From assembly GCA_023392075.1 (NCBI GenBank), contig JAEVZU010000264.1, positions 1 to 47,356 of the forward strand: a stretch of DNA of 47,356 bases. The letters run 5' to 3'. Under the pieces are notes generated by a model. That model worked only from the letters and a program-made list of their open reading frames with translations, was not told where the DNA came from and did no database searches. Every line of letters begins with the position of its first letter. The first letter of the stretch is position 1. This DNA is from Bacillota bacterium (lineage in GTDB: Bacteria > Bacillota > Clostridia > Acetivibrionales > DSM-1351). Shown here one piece after another: positions 17,901-24,703 of the stretch. The position numbers and the translations under genes are program-made.

Positions 17901-19872
17901 TGTCCGACCGGCTGATATCAATATAGTTTGTATTCTTGACGGTTCTGGCTACGCTTCTGTGTTCGATAATCACCCCTTTGGGCATACCTGTTGAACCTGA
18001 TGTATAAATGATGTAGGCCGGATTTCCGGAGCTAATATTAATATCAAGATTTGAACAATCGCCTTTGTATAGCTGCCGATCTGAAAGATCAATATAATCG
18101 ACATTATATGCTTTGCTATCAATCTTACTTTGTCTCTGTCCACCGTAAAAAAGTAGCAGGCCGGCTCCACTGTCCTTCAGCATCAGCCCGATTCTCTCTT
18201 CTGGAAAGGTTGGGTCCAGGGGCAAATAAGCTCCTCCGGCTTTTAAGACTCCCAGCATACCTATTATCATTTCTACCGACCGCTCGGTAATCATTCCAAC
18301 TGTATCGCCGGGCTTTACTCCCCTGTCCGCCAATACTCTTGCAAGGCTGTTTGCCTTTTCGTTCAACTCCCTGTATGTAAGACTGTTTCCTTCAAATATC
18401 AATGCGATGCTCTCCGGGGCAAGCTTAACCTGTTTCTCGAACAAATTATGCAAGGCTTTATCTTTTGGATAATCTTCATTGGTATTGTTGAATTGCTCTA
18501 ATATTCTGGAACGTTCTTCATCAGATAGCATATCCAATGCACAAAGCTTGACAGAGGAATTATCACATATTACATTTTTTAGAATATTTGAGAATTGATT
18601 AATAATGGTGTCAATGTCAAGTTCGGTAAATTCATCCCTGTGATATTCCATCTCTACCATGAAACCGCCACTATTTTTTCTGTCGCTGATATGCATCCGC
18701 AACGCTTCGATCTGATGTCCATTTTCCACCAACTCGCATTCATAGTCCATATTATCGGTATCAAGTTTGACATTCTGATATGACAAAACAATATCGAAAA
18801 GTTTATGCTGTGCCTTGTTTTTCTTTCTATAATCTTCCGTGATATCATTAAGTGCATACTTTTGATTAGCCGATACCTGTTTCCATTTCTTTTTCACATC
18901 AGCCAGATATGAAATAAAGTCCTTGTTCATTTCCACATTTATTCTAACGGGTAATATATTTACAAACATACCAAATATCTTTTTCTCGGCTTCATTAATT
19001 CTGTTTAGGGCAATACTCCCTACAACAATATCCTTTTCAGATGTAATCTTGCGGATATAAACAGATAGAACTGAAAGAAATATGATAAATGGGCTATATC
19101 CCGTATTACTGCTGAAAAGTCTTATTTTATCCGATAACTCCTGGGATATCTTATATACTTTTCTCTTTGACTCCAGTTTTCCGGTACCGGGTTTTAGCAC
19201 TGTAAAGCCCGGAATAGTACTGAATTCATTTTTCCAGAACTCTTTGCTTTTATTTAAAATCTCTTTATAGTCAGGCCTGTTTTTATAAAACTCCGCTTCT
19301 GCAATATAATTGCTGTAGCAAGGTACCGAATCCTCAATCTCCATGTTATTTTTCAAGCAATGGTAGTATTCGGTCAGTTTGTTTAATAGTATGTTATACA
19401 AGGACCATGCATCCATTAATATGTGATGCACCTTTATAAACAAAGCTGTCTGTGCATTTGGAGCTCTAAGAATGGCAAAGTAGAACAAGTCTGTATCTAT
19501 CAGGGTAAATGGAGTCTCAGCCTGCTGCTTCATCCATTCCCTTATATCTTCAATTTTTTTGCTGCTAAAATCAAATATGTCTGTATGTTTATATTTATAC
19601 GGTTTTACATACTGCTTGGGTATATCATCACATTCAACAATATGCAGTCGAAGCCCATCATTTTTTTCTATAATAAGATTCAATGCCTTATTGAGCATTG
19701 AGTAATCCATTTCTTCTTTAAAATTAACTGAAAGAGCATAATTAAAAAGGCCAATGCCAGGATAAACCTTTTCTGCTTCCCAAATTCCAACCTGGGGATC
19801 CGCCAATTTGTAAAGTGGGCTTTTTTCTTTGCATTCTTGGCCAGTGTAGTTTAAAACATAGTTATTATTCAA
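14995..19872 (-). CDS. One-module NRPS (C-A-PCP) fused to BtrH-like acyltransferase and DUF1349/lectin-like domains
   Basis: The product has 1625 residues. The condensation domain is at about 15-450 with HHILMDA at 149-155 (catalytic His150). The adenylation domain is at about 465-975, with YIIYTSGSTG at 620, AYGPTETT at 761, YRTGDFGRW at 857 and NGKVNIKS at 963. The carrier domain has GGHS with Ser1020 for phosphopantetheine. By hand alignment to GrsA the specificity residues read DGFFLGAVFK, closest to known isoleucine codes. From about 1105 to 1290 follows a papain-like domain resembling the BtrH N-terminal family, with candidate triad Cys1112, His1223 and Asp1241. The C-terminus (about 1445-1625) resembles DUF1349 concanavalin-like domains (TWDVQDNAPQLL). 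No thioesterase or second module is present. BtrH moves an acyl chain from a carrier protein to an aminoglycoside amine, so release onto a sugar or amine is plausible (inference). AAGAGGTGA precedes the ATG. Confidence 0.85.
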   Translation of the reverse strand: MNNNYVLNYTGQECKEKSPLYKLADPQVGIWEAEKVYPGIGLFNYALSVNFKEEMDYSMLNKALNLIIEKNDGLRLHIVECDDIPKQYVKPYKYKHTDIFDFSSKKIEDIREWMKQQAETPFTLIDTDLFYFAILRAPNAQTALFIKVHHILMDAWSLYNILLNKLTEYYHCLKNNMEIEDSVPCYSNYIAEAEFYKNRPDYKEILNKSKEFWKNEFSTIPGFTVLKPGTGKLESKRKVYKISQELSDKIRLFSSNTGYSPFIIFLSVLSVYIRKITSEKDIVVGSIALNRINEAEKKIFGMFVNILPVRINVEMNKDFISYLADVKKKWKQVSANQKYALNDITEDYRKKNKAQHKLFDIVLSYQNVKLDTDNMDYECELVENGHQIEALRMHISDRKNSGGFMVEMEYHRDEFTELDIDTIINQFSNILKNVICDNSSVKLCALDMLSDEERSRILEQFNNTNEDYPKDKALHNLFEKQVKLAPESIALIFEGNSLTYRELNEKANSLARVLADRGVKPGDTVGMITERSVEMIIGMLGVLKAGGAYLPLDPTFPEERIGLMLKDSGAGLLLFYGGQRQSKIDSKAYNVDYIDLSDRQLYKGDCSNLDINISSGNPAYIIYTSGSTGMPKGVIIEHRSVARTVKNTNYIDISRSDRLLQLSNYAFDGSVFDIYGALLNGAALVLIQKRDITDIARLSDIIKRENVTLFFITTALFNILVDTNLDSLINVRKILVGGERASVEHMRKAVRHLGAGKVINAYGPTETTVFAAYYPINKVEDNAVSIPIGKPLSNTRIYILDEYGNLLPEGVTGELYISGDGVAKGYLNRLELTEEKFVHNPFVFGECTDKLSDCRMYRTGDFGRWLPDGNIEFAGRADKQVKLRGYRIELGEIEACLTAHSAIKEALVIFNEGNPEQKLICAYLVAEKKVSDYELKKHIKQVLPYYMVPSCFVYLDNIPLTSNGKVNIKSLPKPEYTETEPNYIEPKSKLETLITDAWIKVLGVAKVGVKDDFFLIGGHSLLTMKLVAELKKRNLSLKVTDIYENRTIAKQASLVLAGGGYIPAPEIDPVYELEKETETKSFNIGNIKTDKFKLIKSVVENTDSYTWEELNCFYRPIAIMYEAYGEGYFDIFLFMVGYYSTHMVDGWFTEVFESGIFHEFFEFHENVMKPKTGLSFITESYLNENEMHQKLKGALDKNSPVLVPVDLFGLYYTQGYLRSRHRHFIIVKGYDEERGIYHILDNMQLDNGSNTIYKDFCIKAEDLYTMNNMYFEYYYPDIEASHMWVLQKCRALPKDSYSIERLLMDHLQHLRDIENNKSVINYPEYEFLKKISNEIKISMNEATNSFTIFNFKQVYYDLLYKLLKKAGGHSQEISELKFFVRKTSAIWNEIKLAILDAAAGNSIDSDLVRSKINRNISLENKFRLKLMKLIAQLDFGCQLIENSERDLFKLFTVKNYRKAEIIREKEKVVFKLFPHTVYDTWDVQDNAPQLLAHPEMFEDFILEARVKLDKTKQGPYLSGLIVFFENGIKIMFCLDKGYTVSVLCPEKGDSYTLFTTGIPENGAFLRTKKKGSTLSFFIKKDKTESWNKKYEITDCETISSCGIFAKTFEKVKLSAEFSELKYINL

Positions 19873-19933
19873 AATATCACCTCTTATAACACACAGGTTA
19901 AATTTAAAAATTTTCTTACCTTATGCGCGTTTC

Positions 19934-20019
19934 AACGAGACGGGGATATGCTCACCGCCTGAAAACCAGATCGGTACCCGCCACCTGTGGAGGTAGGGGA
20001 CATTTATTATCGCCTCGTT
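19934..20019 (-). other. Unidentified structured element in the NRPS leader
   Basis: An 86-nt GC-richer island in AT-rich DNA is closed by a 6-bp inverted repeat (AACGAG at 19934-19939, CTCGTT at 20014-20019). It lies 62 to 147 bp upstream of the NRPS start. On the minus strand it holds a small hairpin (ACCTCCACAGGT) and C-rich and G-rich patches. It matches no riboswitch class I know. It could be a leader RNA for the operon or a palindromic mobile remnant. Confidence 0.35.
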
Positions 20020-20080
20020 ATCTTCCGTCATAGAAATTTTATCTTTATAGATATATGTTTTTAGATAAGCAGTGTTCATT

Positions 20081-20113
20081 TAATGCTATCCCGGGATACC
20101 CGGGATAGCATTA
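20081..20113 (-). terminator. Terminator-like hairpin after the CGTase gene
   Basis: A perfect 15-bp inverted repeat (20081-20095 with 20099-20113) with GC core ATCCCGGG and a 3-nt loop lies about 52 nt after the CGTase stop. A T-run on the minus strand is lacking, so termination efficiency is uncertain. Confidence 0.65.
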
Positions 20114-20164
20114 CTTCAGTGGCTAAATAAGTTATTGAGATAATACATACAGAGTAACCCTGTA

Positions 20165-22306
20165 TTAGTTCTGCCAGTCAACAGTTACAGTTGATGTCCC
20201 GCTGACCGGAGTGGTCACTGAGTGGTTTGATCCTCCCTCCCAAACAACATTTCCTGAAGCATCCTTTTTAATAAATTTGAAATTGATGGTTGTACCCGCA
20301 GGAACATTTACATCATAGAACCAGGTAGGATATGTACCTATAGTGCTGGTATTATTGAATATCGGTCCGATTGCCTTGGCAGGATCCCAATTTGACAATT
20401 CGGCTACACTTCCTGTAAGGTAGACATTGGTTCCATATGTGGTTTGCGCATTATTTACCTTGAAGCGCACTGTTACCTGAGGCCCGCTCAGCACTTCGAA
20501 CATGTCAAAGATATTGCTTGCTGTTCCTGCTGAGGTTACAACAGTAACGTTATATTTTCCTGCTGTAATGGATGGGATTTTAACCTTTATCTGTTCTTCA
20601 CTCCAGGATTCTATTGTTCCTGCAGCAGTTCCAAACTTGACTTGACCGGCGGTAGTACCAAAGCCTCTGCCATCAACAGTAATTACGTTATTGGCTATAC
20701 CCATTGTAGGCCCTACATTACCGATTACCGGAGCAGTTGCTCCGCCTGTATACTGCCATACGCCGACTTCACCTGCTCCCAAATTAAATGTTGTTACTGC
20801 TCCTGAGCCTGCTGCAGTAATACTGTTTCCGTTGAGAGAACCTTCAAGCACATCATTGTATGTTCCGGTCGGAAGTGATGTGATTAATCCTGATATATCG
20901 TAGCCTGTCGTGGTACTCCGGTTAACAGCAGTAACGACTACGCTGCTTCCGAACTTACGTTCATAAATAAATACATCATTGTTTATCCATCTTTCAGTAG
21001 TAGATCCATATGCCAGGGCAGGATTTGTTTTACGCAAAGGGGCAATCTTGCTTATTACTTTGTATGCGTTGGTAGTTTTACTGAATGCTGGCATATCCTT
21101 ACGATTATCTGGATCGGCTGTACCCGAAAGATATTGTTCAGTTCCATAGTAGATTGTTGGAACACCACGGGAGGTCAGCAGAACAGCGTAGGCCTGATCA
21201 ACTTTTCTCTGATTTGAACTTGATAGTGTGTAAAAACGGCTTAAATCATGATTATCAATAAATGTAACCTGGTTATTTACCTCATCAAAATCAGAATCAG
21301 TTGATGTGAAAACAGACTTCAGGTCATACATTGTACCTGATCCGCTTCCGATTACATTACGCACCGAATTTGCAAATCTGAAATCAAGAAGGCTCATACC
21401 GCTTTCATTTGCAAAATAATTCATCTGTGAGTCTGAAGCCGTTCCACCGGTAAACCATTCTCCGAATACAAATACAGGTTTATGGCTGTATATACTGCTC
21501 AGCCAATTTTTTTGCCAACCCTGAGGCATATGCTTTACAGCATCAACACGTATACCGTCTATACCCCAATCAAGCCATTGATTTATAGCATCTTTCATAT
21601 ATGTATCAACCGTACTGTTTAAATGGTTTAGATCACCAAGCCCATAAAGGCTGTGGTATATTCCATTCTCCAGTGTACTGAAGTCTGACCAGCTCAAGTG
21701 ATGGAAAATACCGGCTGAGTCGTTTGTAAACCCTCCTATCAGGGTTCCGTTTCTATAAAGTTTCCCATCCTCCGGAAATACAATATTTCCGTTTTCAGCC
21801 GAAGAAGTATGGTTTGGAACAAAATCAATAATTATTTTGATATTCTTGGCATGAGCTGTACTTACAAGATTTCTAAAATTAGATTCTGAACCAAAGAACG
21901 AGTTAGTCTTGAAAAAATCCCGTCCCCAGTAGCCATGATACGCAGCTGAATTATTTGAGGGATCCAGAGTTGAAATATTGTCTACCGGAGGTGAAATCCA
22001 CAGCGCAGTTATACCCATATCGGTAAAGTAATTGTCATTGATCTTGTTAATAAGTCCCTGCCAGTCTCCTCCATGATATTTCCTTAGATTGTTCTTGTCA
22101 AAAATATCACCGGCAGGGTTATTGGTTGAATCCCCATCAAGAAAGCGGTCCGTAAATACCTGGTAGATAACATCTGTAGAGCAATTGGCAGTGTTTCCGA
22201 CACTGCTGTCCGAAGCTGCCCATACCATCATACTTGACAAAAGCAATACAAGTATGATCATTACCGGAGCAAAGAGCTTCAACACTTTATTTCTCTTTGT
22301 TTTCAT
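20165..22306 (-). CDS. cgt: Cyclomaltodextrin glucanotransferase (CGTase), secreted
   Basis: The product has 713 residues, the usual CGTase precursor length, with the five-domain layout: signal peptide (1-31), A/B catalytic domains (about 32-430), C (about 430-520), IPT/TIG domain D (about 525-607) and starch-binding CBM20 (about 609-713). The catalytic residues are Asp255 (GIRVDAVKH), Glu283 (FGEWF) and Asp354 (FIDNHD). The aromatic residue characteristic of CGTases is Tyr221 in SLYGLGDLNH, which separates it from maltogenic amylases and plain alpha-amylases. Segments such as MSLLDFRFAN and RGVPTIYYGTEQY follow Bacillus CGTases closely. It cyclises starch into cyclodextrins outside the cell. 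An AGGAGG site precedes ATG 22306. A LacI-type promoter lies about 420 bp upstream, and a diverged operator about 50 bp upstream. Confidence 0.93.
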   Translation of the reverse strand: MKTKRNKVLKLFAPVMIILVLLLSSMMVWAASDSSVGNTANCSTDVIYQVFTDRFLDGDSTNNPAGDIFDKNNLRKYHGGDWQGLINKINDNYFTDMGITALWISPPVDNISTLDPSNNSAAYHGYWGRDFFKTNSFFGSESNFRNLVSTAHAKNIKIIIDFVPNHTSSAENGNIVFPEDGKLYRNGTLIGGFTNDSAGIFHHLSWSDFSTLENGIYHSLYGLGDLNHLNSTVDTYMKDAINQWLDWGIDGIRVDAVKHMPQGWQKNWLSSIYSHKPVFVFGEWFTGGTASDSQMNYFANESGMSLLDFRFANSVRNVIGSGSGTMYDLKSVFTSTDSDFDEVNNQVTFIDNHDLSRFYTLSSSNQRKVDQAYAVLLTSRGVPTIYYGTEQYLSGTADPDNRKDMPAFSKTTNAYKVISKIAPLRKTNPALAYGSTTERWINNDVFIYERKFGSSVVVTAVNRSTTTGYDISGLITSLPTGTYNDVLEGSLNGNSITAAGSGAVTTFNLGAGEVGVWQYTGGATAPVIGNVGPTMGIANNVITVDGRGFGTTAGQVKFGTAAGTIESWSEEQIKVKIPSITAGKYNVTVVTSAGTASNIFDMFEVLSGPQVTVRFKVNNAQTTYGTNVYLTGSVAELSNWDPAKAIGPIFNNTSTIGTYPTWFYDVNVPAGTTINFKFIKKDASGNVVWEGGSNHSVTTPVSGTSTVTVDWQN

Positions 22307-22352
22307 ACATTCTTACCTCCTGTTTCTTTTAATATTGGATTTAATGCAGTTT

Positions 22353-22368
22353 ACTTAACCGGTTAACC
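22353..22368. promoter_or_regulatory. Diverged LacI-type operator proximal to CGTase
   Basis: ACTTAACCGGTTAACC contains the perfect 12-bp palindrome TTAACCGGTTAA (22355-22366) and matches the malE/CGTase operator ACTTAATCGCTTAAGT at 12 of 16 positions. It lies about 47 bp upstream of the CGTase ATG. Confidence 0.5.
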
Positions 22369-22380
22369 GATCTTACACTT

Positions 22381-22386
22381 TTACAT
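22381..22386 (-). promoter_or_regulatory. Start-stop element (ATG TAA) with strong SD in CGTase leader
   Basis: On the minus strand GAGGAGGTGAAAAGGG is followed directly by ATG TAA, a minimal ORF, 75 nt upstream of the CGTase start codon. Such elements can park a ribosome; function here is not shown. Confidence 0.3.
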
Positions 22387-22564
22387 CCCTTTTCACCTCC
22401 TCTTATGGACCGTATAACATTGGATACAAAGACGATATTCCAGACATTATTTAAAGTTACCAGACAGACTCGACCTATCTGCCTGACGGCCCGTCCACGT
22501 GCTGATACTTCGGAACCTATGTATTGTGTTTACATATTAGGATTATTATGGGAGTTGACCTTCC

Positions 22565-22650
22565 AAAAAAACCTTGTTCTTGTAAACCTTAATAAAACAA
22601 ACATGAAAGCTTCTGTTTATAGTTTATATCAAGTTATAAGAACAAGGTTT
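22565..22650 (-). terminator. Hairpin with T7 in CGTase leader (attenuator or operon terminator)
   Basis: A perfect 13-bp inverted repeat (22569-22581 with 22638-22650; AAGAACAAGGTTT arm) encloses 56 nt and is followed on the minus strand by seven T. It lies about 70-155 nt downstream of the promoter at 22729-22757 and about 260 nt before the CGTase gene. The large loop makes it weaker than a standard terminator. Confidence 0.5.
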
Positions 22651-22706
22651 CCTTGAAAATCCGTACAGTTTAGTTATTAATCTATAATGAAGGAGAAATT
22701 CGCAAA

Positions 22707-22722
22707 ACTTAATCGCTTAAGT
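22707..22722. promoter_or_regulatory. LacI-family operator ACTTAATCGCTTAAGT (copy 1)
   Basis: This 16-bp near-palindrome with a central CG is identical to the copy at 31870-31885. It starts 6 nt downstream of the -10 box at 22729-22734, so it covers the transcription start; binding there would block transcription. Confidence 0.75.
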
Positions 22723-22728
22723 AAATTT

Positions 22729-22757
22729 ATTATACTATATATTCCAAAATATGTCTA
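22729..22757 (-). promoter_or_regulatory. Sigma-A promoter of the CGTase leader
   Basis: The -35 box is TAGACA (22752-22757), the spacer is 17 nt and the -10 box is TATAAT (22729-22734). The predicted start lies within the operator, giving a leader of about 410 nt before the CGTase ATG. Confidence 0.75.
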
Positions 22758-22799
22758 CATTTTACAATTATTTATGGATATTTTATTTTTACTCTGTCT

Positions 22800-24644
22800 T
22801 TATTTTAATTTAATATCCAATAATAATGTCTCTTCAGCCTCTAATTTAACCCTTAAAAGATCTCCATCTGTTTCAATGCTGTCATTTAATCCGTATATGG
22901 TCTCTGTTTCAGCTGCATCTCCAATATACCCAACTGGAATCTCAATTGTTTTCTTCCCGGAGTATTGTGAGTTAACAAAAAGAATTGCCTCTTTCCTGTT
23001 GAATCTGGCGTAAGCTATAGCATGTTCTTCTGCTAACAGCATCATAAAACACCCCTCCTTTAAGACCTTGCGTTTTCTTCTTAGTTTTATCATATATCTA
23101 TAGACATTATTCGTTTCTCTGTCCCAGTTTTCACTGTTCCAATCCATTGGATACCTGCAGTACTCAAGTGCATCGGTTTCTCCCCTTAAACCTGTTTCAT
23201 CTCCGTAATATATGCACGGAACCCCCTTGAAGGTCATTAGCATTATCATTGCTGTTAATGCATTTTTTTTACCTATATACGGTGAGGAGTGTATTCTGTG
23301 TATATCATGGCTGCCTATAAGGTTAAAACTGTTTCTCTGAATCTGATATGGAATTCCCGCAAAATGGTTTATCATTTCATTTCGAAATACAATTCCGTTT
23401 TTTACAGTGTCCTTTTTATTTCCGATTGCCCAGGAAAGTGTAAAATCAAATTCACCCAGGTACTTCCTTACCGGTCTTAAAAAACCCATATAGTTCATAG
23501 AGCCGTCCCACATGTCTCCCTGCAGATATTCCCTGCAGTCAAACATATTTTCAGTAAAAATGTACGCCTCCGGATTTAAACCTTTGAGCTCTGTCCTTAT
23601 TTCTCGCCAGACCTCTTTATCCTTCTGCACTCTGTCCATTTTTGCTACGTTTTGTCCTACGTCAAAACGCCACCCGTCAATTTCGAACGGGGCCTTCATC
23701 CAATGCTTCAATACACTGTCCTCATTTCTGTAAATGGTATCCATTAACTCTTCGCAGGAATAATTTAGGGTGCACAGATTATTCGACCCGCTCCAGTGCT
23801 CAAGTGAGCCATCCGGTTTAACAAAATAAAATTCGGGTTTTTCCTTAACCCATTTGCACAAATCCCCAGTGTGGTTTACAGAAATATCGAGAATTATTTT
23901 CATACCCTGCTTATGTAGTACTTCTACAAGCTCTATTAATGCGTTATTACCGCCGAAACACTTATCTACCTTCATATAGTTGTTACAATCATACTTGTGA
24001 TTTGTAGCGGCTTCGAAAATTGGATTAAGATATAGTGCATTTATTCCAAGTGATTTTAGGTAAGGGATTTTCTTTCGTACCCCTTCAAGGTCCCCGCCAA
24101 AGAAATCAACAGCACCAAATTCCTGGTGTGCACCGGGCTTTTCATTCCAGTCCCTTTTTGATGAAACAAACCCCTTATAGCAGTACTCTCCATCTTTTAT
24201 GTCATTTTCCCTGTTTCCGTTAAAATAACGATCTACAAATATCTGGTAAAAAATCGCTTCTTCTACCCAATCCGGCTCTTCGTAGTCCGCAACTATCTTG
24301 AAATCATTATCTTCATTTATGACGTATTCAAATAAACCAGCCTGATTATAAAAATAACACTTCTCATTTGTACAAATAATAAAATGATATTTGATAAGCG
24401 GTTGATTAACGGTTATACTTTTACGATAAGTTACAAATTTACCTTTTTCCCCTCCAGGCTTCATCTGCTCTATTTTTTCTTCTCCGTTCCTGGTATATCT
24501 TAAGTATATTTTATCCACAGGCGAATCCCTAAACAAACGGATACCTATCCTTAACTGATCTCCTATTTTCGGATTTCTTATATTCAGAAACATACCCGAT
24601 CCTTCTGAATATATGCTTTCTTCCCAGTTTAATCCATGACTCAT
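22800..24644 (-). CDS. Neopullulanase/cyclomaltodextrinase-like GH13, cytosolic
   Basis: The product has 614 residues. An N-terminal beta-sandwich domain (about 1-115) is typical of the cyclomaltodextrinase/neopullulanase/maltogenic amylase group. The catalytic barrel follows (about 125-540, IFYQIFVDRYFNG onward), then a short C-terminal beta domain. Active-site residues are Asp328 (DGWRFDVGQ), Glu365 (IFTENMFD) and Asp447 (GSHDIHR). No signal peptide is present, so it acts on imported cyclodextrins or maltodextrins, opening rings or cutting alpha-1,4 links. The start is ATG 24644 with GAGGAGG upstream; a longer frame begins at a TTG inside untranslated sequence. It is the last gene of the mal operon, 59 bp after the phosphorylase, which together with the CGTase fits a cyclodextrin-uptake route. 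Confidence 0.88.
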   Translation of the reverse strand: MSHGLNWEESIYSEGSGMFLNIRNPKIGDQLRIGIRLFRDSPVDKIYLRYTRNGEEKIEQMKPGGEKGKFVTYRKSITVNQPLIKYHFIICTNEKCYFYNQAGLFEYVINEDNDFKIVADYEEPDWVEEAIFYQIFVDRYFNGNRENDIKDGEYCYKGFVSSKRDWNEKPGAHQEFGAVDFFGGDLEGVRKKIPYLKSLGINALYLNPIFEAATNHKYDCNNYMKVDKCFGGNNALIELVEVLHKQGMKIILDISVNHTGDLCKWVKEKPEFYFVKPDGSLEHWSGSNNLCTLNYSCEELMDTIYRNEDSVLKHWMKAPFEIDGWRFDVGQNVAKMDRVQKDKEVWREIRTELKGLNPEAYIFTENMFDCREYLQGDMWDGSMNYMGFLRPVRKYLGEFDFTLSWAIGNKKDTVKNGIVFRNEMINHFAGIPYQIQRNSFNLIGSHDIHRIHSSPYIGKKNALTAMIMLMTFKGVPCIYYGDETGLRGETDALEYCRYPMDWNSENWDRETNNVYRYMIKLRRKRKVLKEGCFMMLLAEEHAIAYARFNRKEAILFVNSQYSGKKTIEIPVGYIGDAAETETIYGLNDSIETDGDLLRVKLEAEETLLLDIKLK

Positions 24645-24703
24645 GTTGTTTCCTCCTCTGCGACGGATAGTCGGCAACCAAACTCTGAAATGTGCTTACT
24701 ATT

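Larger units (their letters stand above)
22307..22799. other. CGTase leader/promoter region, 493 bp
   Basis: No protein-coding gene is supported. Read on the minus strand it holds a consensus promoter, a LacI-type operator, a hairpin followed by T7, an SD followed by ATG-TAA, and a second diverged operator before the CGTase ribosome site (separate entries). No clear terminator for the upstream GH13 gene was seen between 22800 and 22735. Confidence 0.6.

Noticed and set aside
19934..20019. Possible T-box (GGTGGCGGGTACCG resembles the antiterminator bulge)
   Set aside because: The block is too short for a T-box, lacks the stem I and specifier layout, and no terminator/antiterminator pair follows.
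22405..22656. 83-codon frame on the plus strand in the CGTase leader
   Set aside because: No ribosome site, no recognisable protein motif, and it runs antisense through the leader hairpin.
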